A stretch of 64,000 bases of DNA from contig NZ_JALJXP010000008.1 of the NCBI RefSeq assembly GCF_024170165.1, forward strand, positions 62,001-126,000. The letters are read 5' to 3'. Of the stretch, positions 57,347 through 64,000 are shown piece by piece. Within the stretch, counting starts at the first letter, position 1, and every line of letters begins with the position of its first letter. Made by a program: the position numbers and the translations under genes. The notes beneath the pieces were generated by a model. It saw only the letters and a list, made by a program, of their open reading frames with translations, made no database searches and was not told where the DNA came from. Source of the DNA: Pseudomonas nitroreducens (GTDB lineage Bacteria > Pseudomonadota > Gammaproteobacteria > Pseudomonadales > Pseudomonadaceae).

Positions 57347-57903
57347 GCCCATTGCCCGGCGAGCCTGAGCTGCTCGCCCTGATCGCCGGGCAAGCCGAAC
57401 GCCTGCACCTGCTGCGCGTAGTGCGCGACCATGGCCCGGAAGGCGCCTGGATCGCCGCCGGTTTCGTGCGCAACGCGGTGTGGGACGCCTTGCATGGCTA
57501 TGGCGAACCCACGCCGCTCAGCGATATCGACGTGTTGTATTTCGCGACCGACAACCTGGAGCCCGAGGCGGACTACGCCTGGGAGAGCCGGCTGCTGGAC
57601 GTCTGTCCGGAGGTTCCCTGGTCGGTGCGCAATCAGGCGCGGATGCACCTGCGCAATGGCGATGCGCCCTACAGGGATTGCGCCGATGCGATGTGCCGCT
57701 GGCCGGAGGTCTGCACGGCGGTAGCGCTGCGCCTGCGGGGGGATTCCCTGGAGCTGCTGGCGCCGCTGGGCATCGAGGACATCTGGGGGTTGCGCGTCCG
57801 CCCCACCGAGCACTTCCGCAGCAAGCCGCACCTCTACCGCGAGCGCATCGCCGCCAAGAACTGGCCGGCGCGCTGGCCGAAGCTGCGCATCGAATCCCTG
57901 TAA
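57331..57903 (+). CDS. Nucleotidyltransferase-like protein (COG3575 family)
   Basis: The 190-residue protein resembles the COG3575/NTP_transf_6 family: AAGFVRNAVWDALHGYG, then the acidic pair TPLSDIDVLYFATDN and the C-terminal SKPHLYRERIAAKNWPARWP. Function is unknown. The start is taken as GTG at 57331, overlapping the RIO kinase gene by 16 nt; a shorter start is possible because no strong ribosome-binding site is visible. Confidence 0.78.
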   Translation: MGAGLSPLPGEPELLALIAGQAERLHLLRVVRDHGPEGAWIAAGFVRNAVWDALHGYGEPTPLSDIDVLYFATDNLEPEADYAWESRLLDVCPEVPWSVRNQARMHLRNGDAPYRDCADAMCRWPEVCTAVALRLRGDSLELLAPLGIEDIWGLRVRPTEHFRSKPHLYRERIAAKNWPARWPKLRIESL

Positions 57904-57937
57904 AAACCTGCTCGCGGATATCCCCGGCCTGCTCTGC

Positions 57938-57973
57938 GTAGGATGGGTATCGCTGCGCTCCACGCCATCCTAC
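57938..57973. repeat. GTAGGATGG inverted repeat
   Basis: GTAGGATGG (57938-57946) and CCATCCTAC (57965-57973) are perfect 9-bp arms with an 18-nt loop. This is a known type of short Pseudomonas intergenic repeat. Confidence 0.7.
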
Positions 57974-58032
57974 GTACGGTTCCTTCTTTGGCCTGGGCGC
58001 TGCTTGTCTGGATTCCCGCACGGTCCTGCGAA

Positions 58033-58087
58033 AAAACTGTAAGCCCACAACTGTATCCATACATTTCAGGCGTGGGCTGTTAGTTTT
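58033..58087. promoter_or_regulatory. Nested dyad upstream of the EamA gene
   Basis: AAAACTGTAAGCCCAC (58033-58048) and GTGGGCTGTTAGTTTT (58072-58087) form an inverted repeat matching 13 of 16 bases. The loop contains the palindromic TGTATCCATACA (58052-58063). It sits 27 bp before the EamA start and may be an operator or leader hairpin. No known consensus was recognised. Confidence 0.4.
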
Positions 58088-58114
58088 GCTGCATCCCACC
58101 GCGAGCGCTCTGCC

Positions 58115-58999
58115 ATGCCCCTCCGCCACGTTCTCCTTGCCCTGTTGGTCACCCTGATCTGGGGCGTCAACTTCGTCGTGATCAAGGTTGGCCTGCACGA
58201 CTTTCCGCCGCTGCTGTTCTGCGCCCTGCGCTTCGCCCTGGCGGCGCTGCCGCTGATCTTCCTGCGCGGCCCGCTGCCGGCGCCGTTCTGGCGCATCGTG
58301 CAGATCGGCGTACTGCTGGGCGTGGTCAAATTCGGCTTGCTCTTCGTCGGCATGCACATCGGCATGCCTGCCGGCCTGTCCTCGCTGGTGCTGCAGAGCC
58401 AGGTGTTCTTCACCGTGCTGATCGCCGCCGCCTTCCTCGGCGAGCGCCCCAGCCCGCGCGCACTGATCGGCCTGGCGCTGGCCGCCGGTGGCCTGCTGCT
58501 GATCGGCCTGGAACGGCCCATGGGCGACAGCCTGGTGGCCTTCCTGCTGGTGATTGCCGCGGCCCTGGCCTGGTCCTTCTCCAACATCGCCACCAAACGC
58601 TCCGGCGCCAGCGACATGCTGCGTCTGATCAGCTGGGTCAGCCTGATCCCGCCGCTGCCGCTGCTGGTTCTGTCGTGGATCTTCGAAGGCCAGGAAGCCA
58701 TCGAGCACGCCGTGCTGAACATCAACTGGACCGGCGCAGGCGCGCTGCTCTACATCGCCTTCCTCGCCACCACCGTCGGCTTCGGCCTGTGGAGCTTCCT
58801 GCTGCGCCGCTACCCGGCCAGCCAGGTCACGCCCTTCGCTCTGGCCGTGCCGGTGTCGGGTCTGCTGTCGGGCTGGCTGTTCCTCGGTGAAGACCTCACC
58901 ACCCAGGACTGGATGGCCTGCGTGCTGGTGTTCGTTGGCCTGGCGGTAACCGTGCTGCCGGCTTCGCTGTGGCGCCGCCGCGCGGTGGCCAGCGCGTAG
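58115..58999 (+). CDS. EamA/DMT-family exporter
   Basis: The 294-residue transporter has ten predicted transmembrane segments in two EamA halves (MPLRHVLLALLVTLIWGVNF in the first; LLVIAAALAWSFSNIATKRS in the second). It resembles amino-acid metabolite exporters such as YdeD/RhaT-like proteins. The substrate is unknown. Its stop codon, TAG, is part of the downstream palindromic repeat. Confidence 0.9.
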   Translation: MPLRHVLLALLVTLIWGVNFVVIKVGLHDFPPLLFCALRFALAALPLIFLRGPLPAPFWRIVQIGVLLGVVKFGLLFVGMHIGMPAGLSSLVLQSQVFFTVLIAAAFLGERPSPRALIGLALAAGGLLLIGLERPMGDSLVAFLLVIAAALAWSFSNIATKRSGASDMLRLISWVSLIPPLPLLVLSWIFEGQEAIEHAVLNINWTGAGALLYIAFLATTVGFGLWSFLLRRYPASQVTPFALAVPVSGLLSGWLFLGEDLTTQDWMACVLVFVGLAVTVLPASLWRRRAVASA

Positions 59000-59043
59000 G
59001 GCGCATAAAGCGGGACGCTTTATCCGCCGTTATCCGCCCTACG
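58996..59043. repeat. GTAGGGCG-family repeat overlapping the EamA stop codon
   Basis: GTAGGGCGCATAAAGCGGGA and CGCTTTATCCGCC form the first hairpin, and a second TTATCCGCCCTAC arm closes the outer repeat. The TAG at 58997-58999 ends the EamA gene. Confidence 0.82.
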
Positions 59044-59052
59044 ATCAGGTAG

Positions 59053-59379
59053 TCAGACTGCCTCGCCGAGGCGTTCCACTACCCACTGGTTGATGCTCTG
59101 GTTGCTCAGCTCCGCCTTGATCGCCACCTGCGCATGCAATTGCGGGTCGAGACGCAGGCTGAGCTTGCCGGAGAAGGGCCGCTGCGGCTCGCGACCGAGT
59201 CTTGCGCAGGTCGCCAGGTAGTCATCCACTGCTTCTTCGAACGCCCCGCGTAACTCGCTGACCGATTCGCCATGGAAACCGATGACATCGCGGATACCGG
59301 CGATATGACCAATGAACAGCCGGTCATCGTCGCTGTACTCGATCCGTGCGGCGTAGCCTAGGTATTTCATAGGGGTCAT
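59053..59379 (-). CDS. hicB: HicB-family antitoxin
   Basis: The 108-residue protein has a degenerate RNase H-like fold (YAARIEYSDDDRLFIGHIAG, DVIGFHGESVSELRGAFEEA) and a C-terminal ribbon-helix-helix DNA-binding segment (KLSLRLDPQLHAQVAIKAEL). It should block HicA and repress the pair. The gene overlaps the HicA stop by 4 nt, with toxin first, as is usual for hicAB. Confidence 0.9.
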   Translation of the reverse strand: MTPMKYLGYAARIEYSDDDRLFIGHIAGIRDVIGFHGESVSELRGAFEEAVDDYLATCARLGREPQRPFSGKLSLRLDPQLHAQVAIKAELSNQSINQWVVERLGEAV

Positions 59380-59630
59380 GGGTGGATTCCTGCCTGTTCG
59401 AGCAACGCTCGCGTGTCACGCACCTGGTAGGGCTTGGCCTCCTTGGCCGGGTGCGGGCGATGGAAGGTGGCGACTATGCCGTTCAGCTCGAAGCGCACCC
59501 GTGAGCCGTTGCCCTCTATCACCTGCGCACCGAGTGCGATCAGCAGCGATTCGATGCGAAGCCATTCCAGTGAAGCCGGGACGGGGAGGGTGAAGATCAG
59601 CTCCAGCGTCCGTCGATGCCGAGCATTCAT
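59376..59630 (-). CDS. hicA: HicA-family toxin
   Basis: The 84-residue protein has the double-stranded RNA-binding-like HicA fold: IESLLIALGAQVIEGNGSRV, RFELNGIVATFHRPHPAKEA. The conserved His of the family is present in FHRPHP, and a GSR stretch replaces the usual GSH. It is expected to be an mRNA interferase held in check by HicB. The promoter and operator are directly upstream. Confidence 0.88.
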   Translation of the reverse strand: MNARHRRTLELIFTLPVPASLEWLRIESLLIALGAQVIEGNGSRVRFELNGIVATFHRPHPAKEAKPYQVRDTRALLEQAGIHP

Positions 59631-59644
59631 CCTGTGCTCCGGTG

Positions 59645-59669
59645 ATTGGTATCAGATTATGCTACCAAT
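59645..59669. promoter_or_regulatory. HicAB operator/promoter
   Basis: ATTGGTA (59645-59651) and TACCAAT (59663-59669) are perfect 7-bp arms with an 11-bp spacer. On the minus strand the spacer contains CATAAT, a likely -10 element. A HicB dimer bound here would block transcription. Confidence 0.65.
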
Positions 59670-59722
59670 AGATGCCGTGAGCCAGCTGTCGGACATCTCG
59701 CCAAGGGCCGCGTGAAGAGTCC

Positions 59723-60124
59723 TCAGTGACAGCCCTTCCCCGACTCCAGGTCCCTGAGGATCGGACAGTCCGGCCGGTGGTCGCCCTGGCAGTGGTCGCT
59801 CAGTTCCTGCAGGGTGTCGCGCAGGCTGCTGAGTTCGGCGATCTTGCGGTTGAGTTCGTCGATGTGCCGGGCGGCCAGGGCCTTCACGTCGGCGCTGGCG
59901 CGGCCGCGGTCCTGCCAGAGGGTGAGCAGCTGGCCGACTTCCTCCAGGGAGAAGCCGAAATCCCGCGAGCGGCGGATGAACGCCAGGGTGTGCAGGTCCT
60001 GCTCGCTGTAGTGGCGGTAACCGCTGGCGCTGCGGCCGGCGGGGGCGAGCAGGCCGGTGGATTCGTAGTAGCGGATCATCTTCGCGGTCAGGCCGCTCTT
60101 CTTCGCCGCTTCGCCGATGTTCAT
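59723..60124 (-). CDS. cueR: Copper-responsive MerR-family activator CueR
   Basis: The 133-residue protein has the MerR helix-turn-helix (MNIGEAAKKSGLTAKMIRYY), a dimer helix and a C-terminal metal-binding loop in HCQGDHRPDCPIL with two cysteines, as in Cu(I) sensors. It should activate copA and copZ through their long-spacer promoters. It is located directly downstream of copA on the same strand. Confidence 0.93.
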   Translation of the reverse strand: MNIGEAAKKSGLTAKMIRYYESTGLLAPAGRSASGYRHYSEQDLHTLAFIRRSRDFGFSLEEVGQLLTLWQDRGRASADVKALAARHIDELNRKIAELSSLRDTLQELSDHCQGDHRPDCPILRDLESGKGCH

Positions 60125-60175
60125 GCCGATCTCTCCTGAGCGAACGCCCGCGCTACGTCAGCGCGGGCGCGGGGC

Positions 60176-62581
60176 TTATTGGTGGTCCTGGGGTTTCCAG
60201 CGCTTGAGCAGCAGGGCGTTGCTCACCACGCTGACGCTGGAGGCGGCCATCGCCGCGCCGGCGACCATGGGGTTGAGCAGGCCGAAGGCGGCCAGTGGGA
60301 TGCCCACCAGGTTGTAGATGAAGGCCCAGAACAGGTTCTGGCGGATCTTCGCGTAGGTGCGCCGGGAGATGTCCAGCGCTGCCGGAACCAGCCGTGGGTC
60401 GCCACGCATCAGAGTGATGCCGGCGGCGTGCATGGCCACGTCGGTGCCGCCGCCCATGGCGATGCCCACATCTGCTGCGGCCAGCGCCGGGGCGTCGTTG
60501 ATGCCGTCACCGACCATCGCCACCACCTTGCCTTGCTGGCGTAGCGCGCCGACCACGGCGGCCTTGTCGCCGGGCAGTACCTCGGCGTGCACATCGTCCA
60601 GACCGAGGGCGTCGGCCACGACCTTGGCGCTGCCACGGTTGTCGCCGGTGATCAGATGGCTGGCGATGCCGCGGTCCCGCAGGGCGTCGATGGCGGTTTT
60701 CGCGCCTTCCTTGAGGCTGTCGCCGAAGGCGAACAGGGCGATCACCCGGGCCTGCGGTTCGCGTTCGATCAGCCAGGACAGGGTGCGGCCATCGGCTTCC
60801 CAACGCTGCGCCGATTCAGTGAGAGCACCCGGCTGCAGCTGGGCTTCGTCGAGCATGCGGCGGTTGCCCAGTGCCAGCAGGCGACCACCGATGCGGCCCT
60901 GGATGCCGCGGCCGGTCAGGGCTTGAGTCGCCTCGGCGGCAGCAGGGTTCAGGTCGCGTTCGGCGCAGGCGTCGAGCACGGCGCGAGCCAGCGGGTGTTC
61001 ACTGCCGCGTTGCAGGGCGCCGGCCAGGGCGAGGGCTTCGGCTTCGTCGCCGTCCGCCGCGAGGTTGGTGATGCGCGGCTGGCCGGAGGTGAGGGTGCCG
61101 GTCTTGTCGAAGGCCACGGCCGTGACCGCGTGGGCAACCTCGAGGGCTTCGGCGTCCTTGATCAGGATGCCGTGTTTCGCGGCAACGCCGGTGCCGGCCA
61201 TGATCGCGGTCGGAGTGGCGAGGCCAAGGGCGCACGGGCAGGCAATGACCAGTACGGCGACGGCGTTGATCAGCGCCTGTTCCCAGCCGGCGCCGGCGAT
61301 CAGCCAGCCGACAAGGGTGAGCAGGGCGATGCCGATCACCACCGGGACGAACACGTTGCTGACCTTGTCCACCAGCTTCTGGATCGGCGCCTTGGCGGCC
61401 TGGGCGTCTTCCACCAGGCGGATGATGCGCGCCAGCACTGTCTCGCCGCCCAGCGCGGTGGTCTTCACGCGCAGCACGCCTTCGCCGTTGATGGCGCCGC
61501 CGGTGACCGGGTCGCCCACGTCCTTGGGCACCGGCAGGCTTTCGCCGGTGATCAGGGCTTCGTCGGCGTGGCTCTGGCCGGCGAGGACTTCGCCGTCTAC
61601 CGGAAAGCGCTCGCCGGGGCGCACCAGCACTTCGTCGCCCAGGCGCAGTTCGGCGATGGCGACGTCTTCCTCGACGCCGTCACGCACGCGAGTGGCGCGC
61701 TCCGGGCGCAGGGCTTCTAGGGCGCGGATGGCCGTTGCAGTCTGGCGCTTGGCGCGGCTTTCCAGGTACTTGCCGAGCAGGATCAGGGTGATGACCACCG
61801 CGCTGGCTTCGAAGTACAGGTGCGGCATCTGCCCTGGCGCGGCGGCGTACCAGAGGTACAGGCTCAGGCCGTAGCCGGCGCTGGTGCCGAGGCCGACCAG
61901 CAGGTCCATGTTGCCGCTGCGGGCGCGCACGGCCTTGTAGGCGGAAACATAGAAGCGCGCGCCGATGAGGAACTGCACCGGCGTGGCGAGGAGGAATTGC
62001 GCCCAGGCTGGGAGCATCCAGTGCTGGCCGAACCAGTCGCCGACCATCGGCAGCACCAGCGGCAGGGACAGCAGGATGGCAGCGGCCAGCCACCAGCGCT
62101 CGCGCGCCAGACGGGCCACAGCCGGGTCCACGGTGGGCTGGTCGGGTTCGATGGGGCGGGCCTGGTAGCCGGCCTTGTCGACGGCCGCGATCAGCGTGGC
62201 GGTGTCCACTGCGCCGAGCAGCTCGAGGTGGGCGCGCTCGCTGGCCAGGTTGACTCTGGCCGAGCGCACGCCGGGAACCTTGTTCAAGGCGCGTTCGACG
62301 CGGCCGACGCAGCTGGCGCAGGTCATGCCTTCGATGCTCAGTTCCAGGCTATGGGCTGGCACCTGGTAGCCGGCCTGTTCGACGGCGGCGACCAGCGCCG
62401 GCAGGGTGTCGCCGCTGGACGGCGCGGCGAGCTGCACGCGGGCCTGCTCGCTGGCGAGGTTGACGCTGGCGTCCTGCACGCCGGGCACTTTGCGCAGGGC
62501 GCGTTCGACCCGGCCGGCGCAGCTGGCGCAGGTCATCCCGGAGACGGGCAGGTCGAGTTCGATGGGGTTGGCGCTGCTCAT
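60176..62581 (-). CDS. copA: Cu(I)-exporting P1B-type ATPase
   Basis: The 801-residue pump has two N-terminal metal-binding domains (GMTCASC at 16-21 and 86-91), eight membrane segments, the transport site CPC (448-450), the phosphorylation site Asp492 in DKTGTLT and [10 protein letters not shown] near residue 690. The two-domain form is typical of CopA in pseudomonads. A CueR site overlaps its promoter. Confidence 0.96.
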   Translation of the reverse strand: MSSANPIELDLPVSGMTCASCAGRVERALRKVPGVQDASVNLASEQARVQLAAPSSGDTLPALVAAVEQAGYQVPAHSLELSIEGMTCASCVGRVERALNKVPGVRSARVNLASERAHLELLGAVDTATLIAAVDKAGYQARPIEPDQPTVDPAVARLARERWWLAAAILLSLPLVLPMVGDWFGQHWMLPAWAQFLLATPVQFLIGARFYVSAYKAVRARSGNMDLLVGLGTSAGYGLSLYLWYAAAPGQMPHLYFEASAVVITLILLGKYLESRAKRQTATAIRALEALRPERATRVRDGVEEDVAIAELRLGDEVLVRPGERFPVDGEVLAGQSHADEALITGESLPVPKDVGDPVTGGAINGEGVLRVKTTALGGETVLARIIRLVEDAQAAKAPIQKLVDKVSNVFVPVVIGIALLTLVGWLIAGAGWEQALINAVAVLVIACPCALGLATPTAIMAGTGVAAKHGILIKDAEALEVAHAVTAVAFDKTGTLTSGQPRITNLAADGDEAEALALAGALQRGSEHPLARAVLDACAERDLNPAAAEATQALTGRGIQGRIGGRLLALGNRRMLDEAQLQPGALTESAQRWEADGRTLSWLIEREPQARVIALFAFGDSLKEGAKTAIDALRDRGIASHLITGDNRGSAKVVADALGLDDVHAEVLPGDKAAVVGALRQQGKVVAMVGDGINDAPALAAADVGIAMGGGTDVAMHAAGITLMRGDPRLVPAALDISRRTYAKIRQNLFWAFIYNLVGIPLAAFGLLNPMVAGAAMAASSVSVVSNALLLKRWKPQDHQ

Positions 62582-62615
62582 GGGGCTTTCTCCCTGAAGT
62601 TCCCCGATAGCATCA

Positions 62616-62636
62616 ACCTTGACACGAGGGCAAGGT
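62616..62636. promoter_or_regulatory. CueR-binding promoter of copA
   Basis: ACCTTG (62616-62621) and CAAGGT (62631-62636) form a palindrome with a 9-bp spacer. On the minus strand a TTGACC -35 element overlaps it and the -10 follows at about 19 bp, the long spacer used by MerR activators. Confidence 0.82.
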
Positions 62637-62685
62637 CAACCCTCGTTCGCTGCCAGCTTGTCGCAGGTCAAATCCGCGGGCGGGA

Positions 62686-63168
62686 TCAGCTGCCGCTGGA
62701 GACAGGCATCAGGTACAGCCCGCTTTCGCTGTTGGCGATGCGGAACTTGCGCACTTCACCCGCATGCAGCTGCACGGACTGGGCACGCAGTGGCTGGATA
62801 CCGCTGCGGCAGAGGCCGGAGTTGGCGGTTTGCAGGCGCAGGGAGACTTCACCCGGTGGCAGGTTGAGGGCGATCTCGCCTTCGGGCTGCAGGCGCGAGA
62901 CCTTCTCGTCCTGCACGTACAGGTCGATGTCGCAGGCGGTGCCGGTATCCAGTCGTTCGCGACTGACGATCAGCACCGCATAGGCCACCGGCTGCGCGTC
63001 GGGCACCGGCCATGAACCGGGCGTGCTTGGCGGCGGCGTGGCCGGGGAGGTGGGGACGGGCGGCGCCGGGGGGGCCTCGGGCATGCCATCGGCCCAGGTG
63101 CTCGAAGGCAGGCCGGCGAAGGGCAGGGCGGCAGTGAAGCCGGCGGCAATTAAAAGGGAACGGCGCAT
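62686..63168 (-). CDS. Exported Pro-rich protein of unknown function in the copper cluster
   Basis: The 160-residue protein has a signal peptide (MRRSLLIAAGFTAALPFAGL) and a proline-rich linker (PPAPPVPTSPATPPPSTPGS). A beta-rich C-terminal domain (ERLDTGTACDIDLYVQDEKV, LNLPPGEVSLRLQTANSGLC) follows. It resembles small periplasmic proteins of unknown function. It lies between copA and copZ, divergent from copZ, so it may also respond to copper. Confidence 0.72.
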   Translation of the reverse strand: MRRSLLIAAGFTAALPFAGLPSSTWADGMPEAPPAPPVPTSPATPPPSTPGSWPVPDAQPVAYAVLIVSRERLDTGTACDIDLYVQDEKVSRLQPEGEIALNLPPGEVSLRLQTANSGLCRSGIQPLRAQSVQLHAGEVRKFRIANSESGLYLMPVSSGS

Positions 63169-63257
63169 GGCGTTCTCCGATGAGTCAGCTATTTCCGCAG
63201 CTTGGCTGAGAGCCTGACGTAGGACAAGTGCAAGGCGATTGCATCGCGAGAGGCTTG

Positions 63258-63278
63258 ACCTTGCCACGGTGGCAAGGT
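63258..63278. promoter_or_regulatory. CueR-binding promoter of copZ
   Basis: ACCTTGCCAC (63258-63267) and GTGGCAAGGT (63269-63278) form a perfect 21-bp palindrome around one central base. It overlaps a TTGACC -35 element, with the -10 about 19 bp further. It matches the copA site in its ACCTTG/CAAGGT ends. Confidence 0.88.
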
Positions 63279-63321
63279 CGAGACTGCATCCAACGCTTCA
63301 ATCCATCAGAGGAGAGATTCC

Positions 63322-63519
63322 ATGCATACCTTCAATGTCAAAGGCATGAGCTGCGGCCACTGCGTGCGGGCCATCACCCAGGCGGTGCAGGCGCTGGACG
63401 CCGCGGCGGACGTGCAGGTCGACCTGGGCGCCGGTGAAGTCCGCGTCGCCAGCCGACTGGACGAGCCCGCAATCCTCGCGGCGATCCGCGAGGAAGGCTA
63501 CGAGGCCGAGGCGGCCTGA
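63322..63519 (+). CDS. copZ: Copper chaperone CopZ
   Basis: The 65-residue protein is a single heavy-metal-associated domain, MHTFNVKGMSCGHCVRAITQ, with the Cu(I)-binding Cys-x-x-Cys at residues 11-14. It delivers copper to CopA or buffers it. It lies in the same position as copZ next to nalD in P. aeruginosa. Confidence 0.94.
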   Translation: MHTFNVKGMSCGHCVRAITQAVQALDAAADVQVDLGAGEVRVASRLDEPAILAAIREEGYEAEAA

Positions 63520-63555
63520 AGCTTCATTCCTCCCGGGCCGGCGTCCTGCCGGCCC

Positions 63556-64000
63556 TCAAGCCTGCGCCGGGTGCCAGTCGCGCACCAGGCCACGGAACAC
63601 GGCGTCGAACAGTTCGCGGGTTTCCTGCAGCGGGTCGAACAGGGCTGGGTCGCGCAGCCAGTCGCTGAGCAGGCCGAAGATCATCGCGTGTACCGCGCGC
63701 GAGGCAATCTTGGGCGTCACGCCGGGCATCAGCCGCGTGCGGCAATCCTCGCGGTTGAACAGCTGCTCGCAAAGCTCGATGAACTGCCGGACGAACTGGT
63801 TGTGGCGCTCCTCGGCGTCGCGCAGCTCATCGGTGAACTCGCAGCGTTGCAGGAGGATGGTGAGGATGCGCCGACGCTGCTCGTCGCGGGCGAGGTTCTC
63901 GACCACTTCCACGCTGAGCTGGAACAGCGACTCGATCGGGTCGTGACCGTCGCAACCGGACAGCCGCTGTGCCAGTTGTTCGGGCGGCAGGCGGACCTGG
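63556..64000 (-). CDS. nalD: TetR-family repressor (NalD/TtgR-like), N-terminus beyond window
   Basis: The frame is open to the right edge and covers the C-terminal ~147 residues. It contains the TtgR/NalD-type ligand domain (VEVVENLARDEQRRRILTIL, LLQRCEFTDELRDAEERHNQ, GVTPKIASRAVHAMIFGLLS). The DNA-binding helix-turn-helix lies outside. In P. aeruginosa NalD lies next to copZ and represses mexAB-oprM. The neighbour relation is the main argument for the symbol. The convergent gap with copZ has a GGGCCGGC/GCCGGCCC hairpin at 63534-63554. Confidence 0.78.
   Translation of the reverse strand, partial: QVRLPPEQLAQRLSGCDGHDPIESLFQLSVEVVENLARDEQRRRILTILLQRCEFTDELRDAEERHNQFVRQFIELCEQLFNREDCRTRLMPGVTPKIASRAVHAMIFGLLSDWLRDPALFDPLQETRELFDAVFRGLVRDWHPAQA

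Noticed and set aside
63534-63554. GGGCCGGC/GCCGGCCC hairpin between copZ and nalD as a terminator
   Set aside because: There is no T-run on either strand; the stem is noted with nalD but not called as a terminator.

Overview
The window is chromosomal DNA from a GC-rich gammaproteobacterium, very probably a Pseudomonas of the P. aeruginosa/P. nitroreducens/P. citronellolis type. The evidence is the gene content and order: an eutC-eutB-permease-exaC-sigma54-regulator-mpl-ubiX block, a GntR-prpB-prpC-acnD-prpF block, an aauR-aauS-ggt-aatPMQJ block and a copA-copZ-nalD-like end. Pseudomonas-type REP sequences lie in many gaps. No rRNA, tRNA, CRISPR array, prophage, integrase or insertion sequence was seen. 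Most of the DNA is ordinary core chromosome with compact, often ATGA-overlapping operons.

Left part (1-7700): hydroxyproline catabolism, all on the minus strand. A GntR regulator is followed by 4-hydroxyproline epimerase, then the three overlapping genes of a heteromeric D-hydroxyproline dehydrogenase (FAD oxidase, small 2Fe-2S protein, FAD/NAD oxidoreductase with a C-terminal 2Fe-2S domain). Next come a PAS-AraC regulator, a periplasmic binding protein and a fused aconitase X (probable cis-3-hydroxyproline dehydratase) cut by the left edge. The binding-protein operon has a perfect sigma54 -24/-12 promoter, with a GTATAC-centred palindrome over the expected start point. The same palindrome lies in front of the GntR gene, so this is probably the GntR operator.

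7780-13711: ispA-xseB (dxs is not next to ispA), a START-domain protein, ppa, a MtfA-type peptidase, a DedA protein, a second binding protein and a GNAT acetyltransferase. 13974-22953: ethanolamine use (EutBC lyase, permease, AraC regulator, acetaldehyde dehydrogenase ExaC, sigma54 activator of the EatR type), with sigma54 promoters for exaC and, unexpectedly, the AraC gene. 23323-30602: mpl, ubiX, a small lipoprotein, an NAD(P)-binding protein, a lipoprotein joining MORN repeats to a caspase-like C13 peptidase, a MaoC protein, a CidA/LrgB pair and a LON-domain protein.

30744-37815: the 2-methylcitrate cycle for propionate (GntR, prpB, prpC, acnD, prpF; no prpD), with two GntR-type operators 73 bp apart flanking a sigma70 promoter. 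37972-42203: a methyltransferase, two small paralogous proteins of unknown function, a divergent NmrA/AraC pair, a repeat-rich gap and an acidic hypothetical protein. 42315-50848: acidic amino-acid uptake (AauRS two-component system, gamma-glutamyltransferase, AatPMQJ ABC transporter), with a sigma54 promoter and an AauR-type site before aatJ.

50861-64000: a PAP2 phosphatase, Ada, a periplasmic-sensing histidine kinase beside an HD-GYP response regulator, a RIO kinase, a nucleotidyltransferase-like protein, an EamA exporter, a HicAB toxin-antitoxin pair with its operator, and the copper module cueR-copA-(unknown periplasmic protein)-copZ with two CueR sites. The right edge cuts a NalD/TtgR-like TetR repressor. 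At least three families of intergenic palindromic repeats recur in the window.
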